DNA from: LSUCC0057 sp048549915
GTDB taxonomy: Bacteria; Pseudomonadota; Gammaproteobacteria; Pseudomonadales; Porticoccaceae
Length of the DNA stretch: 44,935 nucleotides
NCBI GenBank assembly: GCA_048549915.1
Contig: JBLYYE010000052.1
Coordinates: forward strand, 1-44,935
Direction of reading: 5' to 3'
Positions 39,368 to 44,935 of this stretch are shown one piece after another (the stretch's first letter is position 1; each line of letters begins with the position of its first letter). The translations under genes and the position numbers were made by a program. The notes below the pieces were generated by a model. That model ran no database searches. It had not been told where the DNA came from and was given only the letters and a program-made list of their open reading frames with translations.

Positions 39368-40302
39368 GCTCCGTAGTGAACAGATTGGGTCGCGTTGCAC
39401 TGCTCTACGGCGGTAATTCCACAGAGCGCGAAGTATCACTAAAAAGTGGCGAGGCTATTCTAGCGGCTCTGCGTAGTGCCGGCGTCGATGTGGTGCCGGT
39501 CGACTGTAACCACAAGGTTGTTGAGCAGCTGCAAAGTGGTGGTTTTGATCGCGCGTTCATCGCGCTACATGGTCCAGGCGGCGAAGATGGCAAGATCCAA
39601 GGGCTGCTCGAATGGCTACAAATTCCATACACCGGCAGCGGAGTGATGGCCTCTTCTTTGGGTATGGACAAAGTGCGCTGTAAGCAAATTTGGCGTGGCT
39701 TGGGGTTGCCTACTGCGCGCTTTGCCACTCTCAATGCTCAGAGTGACTGGACCCATGTGCTGGCTCAACTGGGTGGTCGCGCAATGGTTAAACCAGCTCG
39801 CGAAGGTTCCAGTATCGGTATGGCTGTGGTGGAGAGTGCTCAACAGTTAGAGGCGGCATGGCGAGCAGCAAACCACTACGACGCTCAGGTTTTAGCTGAA
39901 CAGCTACTCAATGGGCCCGAGTACACCGTGGCGATCGTTGGTCGACAGGTTTTGCCCGCGATAGAGATTTCAGTGTCACAAGGCTTCTACGACTATACGG
40001 CCAAGTACCATTCTGAGCAGACTCAGTACCTCTGCCCGGCAGATCTCGATGACTCTTTTACAGAGCAGTTGTCCCAGCTCGCTCTTGCCGCTTTTGATGC
40101 TGTGGGATGCAGTGGTTGGGGGCGAGTCGACCTGATGTGTGACAGCGATGGTGCTGTGCAATTGCTAGAGGTGAATACCGTTCCTGGTATGACCGATCAC
40201 AGCTTGGTGCCGATGGCGGCAGCGGCTGTAGATATGAGCTTCGAAAAGCTGGTGATGACTATTTTAGAGTCGACATTAGACCCTCTGCAGGTGCGCATAT
40301 GA
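39364..40302 (+). CDS. ddl: D-alanine:D-alanine ligase (DdlB type)
   Basis: A 312-residue ATP-grasp enzyme that makes the D-Ala-D-Ala dipeptide used by MurF. Motifs are LYGGNSTEREVSLKSG (14-29), HGPGGEDGKIQGLLEWLQIPYTGS, KPAREGSSIGM and LEVNTVPGMTDHSLVP. E. coli DdlB has the same size and the same dcw position between murC and ftsQ. Stop and start codons overlap both neighbours as ATGA. Confidence 0.97.
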   Translation: MSSVVNRLGRVALLYGGNSTEREVSLKSGEAILAALRSAGVDVVPVDCNHKVVEQLQSGGFDRAFIALHGPGGEDGKIQGLLEWLQIPYTGSGVMASSLGMDKVRCKQIWRGLGLPTARFATLNAQSDWTHVLAQLGGRAMVKPAREGSSIGMAVVESAQQLEAAWRAANHYDAQVLAEQLLNGPEYTVAIVGRQVLPAIEISVSQGFYDYTAKYHSEQTQYLCPADLDDSFTEQLSQLALAAFDAVGCSGWGRVDLMCDSDGAVQLLEVNTVPGMTDHSLVPMAAAAVDMSFEKLVMTILESTLDPLQVRI

Positions 40303-41066
40303 GTGGCTTGAATTTGTGGCTCTATCGTCTCGGACAGTGGTTGGCGCTGGGTTTGGCAGTGGTGGTGTTGGCGCTGCTACTCATTGGAGTCAACCGGTTT
40401 TATACCCAACTCGACCGCCCGTTTAGCCATGTCGAGGTGGACGGGCCGCTGCATTACCTTGAGCGCGAGCAGCTCAGCGCCGAGATCGAGCAGCGCGTTA
40501 GCGGTGGTTTTTTAAGTGTGGATTTGATCGCTCTGGCAGAGGACTTAGAGAAGAACCCTTGGATCGCTTCAGTTCAAGTGCGCCGGCGATGGCCCGCTGA
40601 GCTTGTGGTTGAAATTGTCGAGGAACGCCCAGTCGCACGCTGGGGTGATCGCGGCTTTCTCAACGATGCCGGTCAGCCACTACAGGCATTGGTGAGTGAA
40701 AAATTACAACAACTGCCGCTACTCAGTGGTGCCCAGGACAGCGCACCAGAGATGGTTGCCAGTTATCAGTTGTTGGCGAGTCTGCTGCAGCGCAGTGGTC
40801 AAGGTGTCGCAGAGTTGAGTCGCAACAGTCGCGGTGAGTGGCAGCTGACAACCCGCAGTGGTATTGAAATTGCACTAGGTCGCAGTGATTTGGCCGAAAA
40901 AATGCGCCGTTTCAATGCGATCTGGGCGGCACAGCTGAAAACATTGGCCGGGCAGGTGGCGCGCGTTGATCTGCGTTACCCCAACGGCGCAGCAGTGGCT
41001 TGGCGCCAACAAGACAAGCAAGCAGCACTGAATATTAATACAAACCAGCTTATCGGTAGAGGGTAG
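40299..41066 (+). CDS. ftsQ: Cell division protein FtsQ
   Basis: A 255-residue bitopic divisome protein. It has one N-terminal helix (about 10-30), then the periplasmic POTRA domain (about 38-105, containing FSHVEVDGPLHYLEREQL and NPWIASVQVRRRWPAELVVEIVEERPVARWGD), then the FtsQ beta domain ending RVDLRYPNGAAVAW. FtsQ recruits FtsL and FtsB to the division site. It follows ddl with an ATGA overlap and precedes ftsA by 4 bases. Confidence 0.96.
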   Translation: MSGLNLWLYRLGQWLALGLAVVVLALLLIGVNRFYTQLDRPFSHVEVDGPLHYLEREQLSAEIEQRVSGGFLSVDLIALAEDLEKNPWIASVQVRRRWPAELVVEIVEERPVARWGDRGFLNDAGQPLQALVSEKLQQLPLLSGAQDSAPEMVASYQLLASLLQRSGQGVAELSRNSRGEWQLTTRSGIEIALGRSDLAEKMRRFNAIWAAQLKTLAGQVARVDLRYPNGAAVAWRQQDKQAALNINTNQLIGRG

Positions 41067-41070
41067 AGGG

Positions 41071-42312
41071 ATGGCAAGCTCAGCAGGTGAAAACATGATC
41101 GTCGGACTAGATATCGGTACTTCTAAGGTGGTCGCTATTGTCGCGGCACTCAGTGAGGGTGGCGAACTTGAAATTGTCGGTACCGGCATAGCACCCTCTA
41201 CGGGCCTAAAAAAAGGGGTAGTGGTCAACATTGAGGCGACTGTGGACTCTATTCGCCGAGCTATTGAAGAGGCTGAGCTGATGGCTGGCTGCTCGATTCA
41301 CTCGGTTTATGCAGGGATTGCCGGCTCACATATACGCAGTCTCAACTCGCATGGGATCGTGGCAATTAAAGATCGAGAGGTTCAGGAGCTGGACATTGAG
41401 CGAGTTATCGATGCTGCTCGCGCTGTCGCTATACCGGCAGATCAAGAGATCCTCCATGTAGTGCCGCAGGAGTACATCATTGACAACCAAGAGGGCGTGC
41501 GCGAGCCCACTGGTATGTCCGGTGTCCGGCTTGAGGCGAAAGTGCATCTGGTCACCTGTGCTGCCAATGCCGTACAAAATATTAAAAAGTGTATTCGTCG
41601 CTGTGGCCTGGATGTCGAAGAGGTGATTTTGGAGCAGCTCGCCTCAGCGCACGCGGTGCTCACTGAAGATGAGAAGCAGCTGGGTGTGGCAATTGTCGAT
41701 ATCGGTGGCGGCACCGCAGATATTGCTATCTACACCGATGGCGCGATCCGTCACACCGGTGTGATTCCGGTCGCTGGCGATCAGGTGACTAACGATATTG
41801 CGATGGCATTGCGCACCCCCACGCCACATGCCGAAGAGTTAAAAATCAAATATGCCTGTGCGTTGGCTAAATTAGCCGGAGCCGATGAAACCATTAAAGT
41901 GCCCAGTGTCGGCGATCGTCAGCCGCGCTCACTCTCTCGTCAGGCATTGGCCGAAGTCGTCGAGCCGCGCTACGAAGAACTGTTTACGTTGATTCAATCG
42001 GAGCTGCGCCGCAGCGGCTTTGAAGAGCTGATTGCGGCCGGCCTAGTGATCACTGGCGGTACCGCCAAGATGGAAGGTGCGGTTGAATTGGCCGAGGAGA
42101 TCTTCCATATGCCAGTGCGTATCGGCACGCCGCAATCGGTGGTTGGTCTGTCAGATATCGTCAACAACCCAATTTACGCTACCGGGGTCGGCCTGCTCCA
42201 CTACGGCGCCAAGCGTCAGCGACAGAGCGGTAAGCGCCGTCGCAAAGGCAGCTCTAACAGTGGCGAAAGTGGCTGGAGCAAGCTCAAGAGCTGGTTCCAG
42301 GGCGGCGTTTAA
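41071..42312 (+). CDS. ftsA: Cell division protein FtsA
   Basis: A 413-residue actin-family ATPase that anchors FtsZ filaments to the membrane. The phosphate-1 segment VGLDIGTSKVVAIV is near residues 11-24 and VDIGGGTADIAIYTDG marks phosphate-2. The C-terminal segment SGWSKLKSWFQGGV is an amphipathic membrane-targeting helix after a basic linker (RQRQSGKRRRKG). The ATG at 41071 is preceded by purine-rich GAGGGTAGAGGG; a second ATG at 41095 is possible. Confidence 0.98.
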   Translation: MASSAGENMIVGLDIGTSKVVAIVAALSEGGELEIVGTGIAPSTGLKKGVVVNIEATVDSIRRAIEEAELMAGCSIHSVYAGIAGSHIRSLNSHGIVAIKDREVQELDIERVIDAARAVAIPADQEILHVVPQEYIIDNQEGVREPTGMSGVRLEAKVHLVTCAANAVQNIKKCIRRCGLDVEEVILEQLASAHAVLTEDEKQLGVAIVDIGGGTADIAIYTDGAIRHTGVIPVAGDQVTNDIAMALRTPTPHAEELKIKYACALAKLAGADETIKVPSVGDRQPRSLSRQALAEVVEPRYEELFTLIQSELRRSGFEELIAAGLVITGGTAKMEGAVELAEEIFHMPVRIGTPQSVVGLSDIVNNPIYATGVGLLHYGAKRQRQSGKRRRKGSSNSGESGWSKLKSWFQGGV

Positions 42313-42376
42313 ACAGTTTTAAGCAGTAATAATTTAACCATTAGTTTTTTTTGAGGCGCAACAAGAGGGTAAAACC

Positions 42377-43567
42377 ATGAGTATGTTTGAACTAGTAGAC
42401 GATGTTCCAAAAAATGCCGAGATCAAAGTAGTCGGTGTCGGCGGCGGTGGCGGCAATGCTGTCCGCCATATGATAGAGAGCGGTATTGAAGGGGTGCACT
42501 TCATCTGTGCCAATACCGACGCGCAGTCGCTCAACGATCTGGAAAACGCCACGGTACTGCAGTTGGGCAGTGGCTTGACCAAAGGGCTCGGCGCTGGCGC
42601 CAACCCAGAAATCGGCCGCCAGGCAGCTTTGGAAGATAAAGACCGCATCGCACAGGCGCTCGAAGGTGCCGATATGGTCTTCATTACGGCCGGCATGGGC
42701 GGTGGTACCGGTACCGGTGCCGCTCCTGTGATTGCTGAGGTGGCCAAGCAGATGGGCATTCTCACAGTGGGTGTGGTGACTCGGCCATTTGCCTTTGAGG
42801 GGCGCAAGCGCATGGCGATTGCTCAAGAGGGCATCACTATGCTCAAAGAGCGTGTCGATTCCTTGATCATCGTACCCAACGAGAAGTTGCTGCAAGTGCT
42901 CGGCAAGGATATGACCGTCATCGAGGCCTTTAAGCAAGCCAACGGTGTTCTCGATGGCGCGGTGCAAGGTATTACCGACCTGATTCTGCTCGATGGCTTA
43001 ATCAATGTCGATTTCGCCGATGTGCGCACGGTCATGTCCGAAATGGGTATGGCGATGATGGGAACAGGCCAAGCTAGCGGCGCCGATCGCGCTGAGATAG
43101 CCGCAGAAGCGGCGATTCGCTGCCCACTGTTGGAGGATGTCGATCTGCAGGGTGCGCGCGGTATCTTGGTTAATATTACCAGTGGCTACGATCTCACACT
43201 GGGTGAGTTTGAGCAGGTCGGTGACACCATTCGCCAATTTGCCGATGAAGATGCGACTATTATTGTCGGCAGTGTTTTCAACCCAGATATTTCCGACCAA
43301 CTGCGGGTGACTGTAGTAGCGACTGGCCTGACACCGCCAGCGGCTAAAACCGGCCCCACTAAAGTGATTCAGGGTGGCGCCACTGTGCCGCCAGTCAGCA
43401 AAGACGGTACGCCAGATTACGGTTCATTGGATTTGCCTGCCTCAGTGCGCAGCGCCGGCGGACAGCGTCGCAGCTCGGCGGCTGTTGCTCCCGATTTGGC
43501 CAGCGCGCCTGATCTGGATCACGACTTTCTCGATGTTCCGGCATTTTTGCGTCGCCAAGCCGATTAA
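42377..43567 (+). CDS. ftsZ: Cell division GTPase FtsZ
   Basis: A 396-residue tubulin homologue that forms the Z ring. It has GVGGGGGNAV (20-29), the GTP signature GGGTGTG (108-114) and the T7-loop region containing NVDFADVRTVM. A variable linker (about 318-378) precedes the conserved C-terminal peptide LDVPAFLRRQAD, which binds FtsA and ZipA. The ATG has AGAGGG about eight bases upstream. It is separated from ftsA by 64 bases and from lpxC by 124. Confidence 0.99.
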   Translation: MSMFELVDDVPKNAEIKVVGVGGGGGNAVRHMIESGIEGVHFICANTDAQSLNDLENATVLQLGSGLTKGLGAGANPEIGRQAALEDKDRIAQALEGADMVFITAGMGGGTGTGAAPVIAEVAKQMGILTVGVVTRPFAFEGRKRMAIAQEGITMLKERVDSLIIVPNEKLLQVLGKDMTVIEAFKQANGVLDGAVQGITDLILLDGLINVDFADVRTVMSEMGMAMMGTGQASGADRAEIAAEAAIRCPLLEDVDLQGARGILVNITSGYDLTLGEFEQVGDTIRQFADEDATIIVGSVFNPDISDQLRVTVVATGLTPPAAKTGPTKVIQGGATVPPVSKDGTPDYGSLDLPASVRSAGGQRRSSAAVAPDLASAPDLDHDFLDVPAFLRRQAD

Positions 43568-43577
43568 TTGACGCCCG

Positions 43578-43596
43578 ACGGCCTTTCGGGCCGTTT
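43578..43596 (+). terminator. weak terminator-like hairpin after ftsZ
   Basis: The stem ACGGCC/GGCCGT with loop TTTCG is followed by only three T. It may partly end dcw transcription; lpxC has its own promoter just downstream. Confidence 0.5.
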
Positions 43597-43635
43597 CAGG
43601 CCGCCCTTTCAGCGCATGCGCCTCACGCATTTACC

Positions 43636-43664
43636 TTGGCGCTGAGAGGGGGGTCTGATACCAT
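43636..43664 (+). promoter_or_regulatory. lpxC promoter with extended -10
   Basis: TTGGCG (43636-43641) and TACCAT (43659-43664) are 17 bases apart. A TG one base upstream of the -10 (43656-43657) gives an extended -10. The predicted start is near 43671, about 21 bases before the lpxC ATG. Confidence 0.6.
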
Positions 43665-43691
43665 TGCGCGGCTAAATTAGAGGCCAGCAGT

Positions 43692-44594
43692 ATGCTGTTA
43701 CAGCGCACACTCAAACAGACCGTCCACGCTACAGGCGTCGGCCTTCACTCCGGTGAGAAGGTCTACTTAGCTCTGCGCCCTGCGCCTGTCGATAGCGGCA
43801 TTATTTTTCGCCGCAGCGATCTAGTTCCTCCAATCGATATTGTTGGCCGCGCTGATCAGGTCGGCGACACCACACTCTCCACCTCTCTGTTTAATGGCGA
43901 TGCCAGAGTCTCTACGGTAGAGCACTTGGTGTCAGCTTTAGCGGGGTTTGGTATCGACAATGTGATTGTTGAGCTCTCCGCTGCAGAGGTGCCGATTATG
44001 GACGGTAGCGCTGCCGATTTTGTCTTTTTGCTGGAAGCGGCAGGTACGCTCGAGCAGCCAGCGGCGAAAAAATTTGTCAAAATTCTTCGCGAAGTCCGCG
44101 TCGAACAAGAGGATAAATGGGCGAGTTTTACCCCTTACGACGGTTTTAAACTGAATTTTGAAATTGAGTTTGATCACCCGGTGTTCCGCGATCGCGGCCT
44201 CACTGCAGCGGTTGAATTTTCTACTGATAACTTCATCGAGCAGGTCAGCCGAGCTCGCACCTTTGGCTTCATGCATGAGATCGAATATTTGCGCTCTGTC
44301 GGGTTAGTGCGCGGTGGCAGTCTCGCCAATGCCGTGGTGGTTGATCGCGATAGCATTCTCAATGAGGAAGGGCTGCGCAGTGAAGATGAGTTCGTCAAAC
44401 ACAAAATACTCGACGCCATAGGTGATCTCTACCTGCTCGGCCACTCTGTGTTGGGTGAGTATCGCGCAGTTAAGTCAGGCCACGGGCTCAACAACGCATT
44501 GGTGCGAGCTTTAATGGCAGCGCCTGACAGTTGGGAGTTTGTCACCTTTGCGGACGCCCAAGCGGCGCCAATTAACTACCGGTTGGCAGGCTGA
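43692..44594 (+). CDS. lpxC: UDP-3-O-acyl-GlcNAc deacetylase LpxC
   Basis: A 300-residue zinc amidase catalysing the committed step of lipid A synthesis. The N-terminal MLLQRTLKQTVHATGVGLHSG, the zinc ligand His78 in STVEHLVSAL and the HKILDAIGDLYLLGH segment (second His and Asp ligands) are diagnostic. The ATG has AGAGG eight bases upstream. It follows ftsZ, as in E. coli and Pseudomonas. Its stop shares one base with the next start (TGATG). In E. coli LpxC is degraded by FtsH through its C-terminal tail; the tail here (QAAPINYRLAG) differs. Confidence 0.98.
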   Translation: MLLQRTLKQTVHATGVGLHSGEKVYLALRPAPVDSGIIFRRSDLVPPIDIVGRADQVGDTTLSTSLFNGDARVSTVEHLVSALAGFGIDNVIVELSAAEVPIMDGSAADFVFLLEAAGTLEQPAAKKFVKILREVRVEQEDKWASFTPYDGFKLNFEIEFDHPVFRDRGLTAAVEFSTDNFIEQVSRARTFGFMHEIEYLRSVGLVRGGSLANAVVVDRDSILNEEGLRSEDEFVKHKILDAIGDLYLLGHSVLGEYRAVKSGHGLNNALVRALMAAPDSWEFVTFADAQAAPINYRLAG

Positions 44595-44935
44595 TGAACG
44601 CTGTGCGCAAGTTGATCGATAATCTCAAAGTAGCCAATTTTCAGCGCAGTTGGCAGGATATTCACAACCTGGCTAATCCACTCTCAAAATTAGTGTTGTC
44701 TATTTGTTTGGTCGGTGTGCCTTTGGCTATTGGCAGCTGGATCGGCGCTCAAGTCAGTGATAGCCGCTGGGAGAATCGCCTCAGCCGTGAACTGGCAGAT
44801 CTGCGTGAAGGTGTGGCAGCTGATCAGCGCCAGCTGGCTAAAATTGGTCAAGACCAACAGCGGCAGTTATTGAGTGTCTCGGCAAAATTGGCTGAACTGC
44901 GCGCGCGCTTATTGCGCCTCGACGCATTGGGTGAA
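44594..44935 (+). CDS. M23-family peptidase-like protein, N-terminal part (cut by window end)
   Basis: The first 114 codons are present and the frame is open at the window edge. A cytoplasmic N-terminus is followed by one membrane helix (about residues 32-52, PLSKLVLSICLVGVPLAIGSW) and a coiled coil (about 58-110) ending LRARLLRLDALGE. That RLDALGE segment and the position after lpxC are typical of periplasmic M23-type (LytM) peptidoglycan endopeptidases located between lpxC and secA in Pseudomonas-like genomes. The peptidase domain itself is outside the window, so the call rests on this N-terminal pattern and context. Confidence 0.72.
   Translation, partial: MNAVRKLIDNLKVANFQRSWQDIHNLANPLSKLVLSICLVGVPLAIGSWIGAQVSDSRWENRLSRELADLREGVAADQRQLAKIGQDQQRQLLSVSAKLAELRARLLRLDALGE

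Noticed and set aside
1..44935. CRISPR array, prophage, insertion sequence or toxin-antitoxin pair
   Set aside because: No regularly spaced repeats, transposase, integrase or paired small stress genes were seen on either strand.

Overview
The window is a chromosomal segment of a free-living gammaproteobacterium. Its protein sequences resemble Pseudomonas and E. coli orthologues throughout, coding density is high, and base composition is moderate. The gene order (grpE-dnaK-dnaJ-dapB-carA-carB-greA; argF near grxD and a 2-Cys peroxiredoxin; ypjD/corB divergent from ffh-rpsP-rimM-trmD-rplS; a complete dcw cluster followed by lpxC and an M23-type gene) is the Pseudomonadales/Cellvibrionales style. 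A marine Cellvibrionales-like organism is my best guess, but this is inference. There are no insertion sequences, phage genes, CRISPR arrays or broken genes.

Layout. 1-342: the 3' end of a 5S rRNA with two rRNA-operon terminators, then the terminator of the next operon. 368-2744 (minus): recN and a nu-class GST. 2745-6757: divergent control region, then grpE, dnaK and dnaJ; grpE and dnaK each have a recognisable sigma-32 promoter. 6793-12778: dapB, carA, carB and greA, with an intrinsic terminator in the carA leader. 12839-14961 (minus): argD-argF.

15093-17891 is the most interesting part. A minus-strand operon encodes an outer-membrane porin, an exported FMN-binding protein with a flavinylation motif, and a two-helix PepSY-type membrane protein. 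Two Fur-box-like sites lie just upstream. The shared intergenic region also carries a 25-bp near-consensus IscR type 1 site in front of the divergent grxD (CGFS glutaredoxin). The simplest reading is an iron-starvation-induced electron-transfer route across the periplasm, possibly for ferric reduction, next to an Fe-S cluster carrier gene under IscR.

18363-22679: peroxiredoxin, two Nudix hydrolases, a DUF1289 protein, corB and ypjD. 22816-26414: ffh, then the rpsP-rimM-trmD-rplS translation operon with a UUCG-capped terminator. 26415-26826: a 412-bp gap holding the mraZ promoter and an array of MraZ boxes. 26827-43567: mraZ-rsmH-ftsL-ftsI-murE-murF-mraY-murD-ftsW-murG-murC-ddl-ftsQ-ftsA-ftsZ in the classical order. 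Most neighbouring genes there overlap by 1-11 bases. 43692-44935: lpxC behind its own promoter, and the start of an M23-family peptidase gene cut by the window end.

Together the right half makes peptidoglycan precursors (MurC-F, Ddl, MraY, MurG), builds the divisome (FtsZ/A/Q/L/W/I) and commits lipid A synthesis (LpxC). The left half handles protein folding, DNA repair, lysine/DAP and arginine/pyrimidine precursors, and iron/redox balance.
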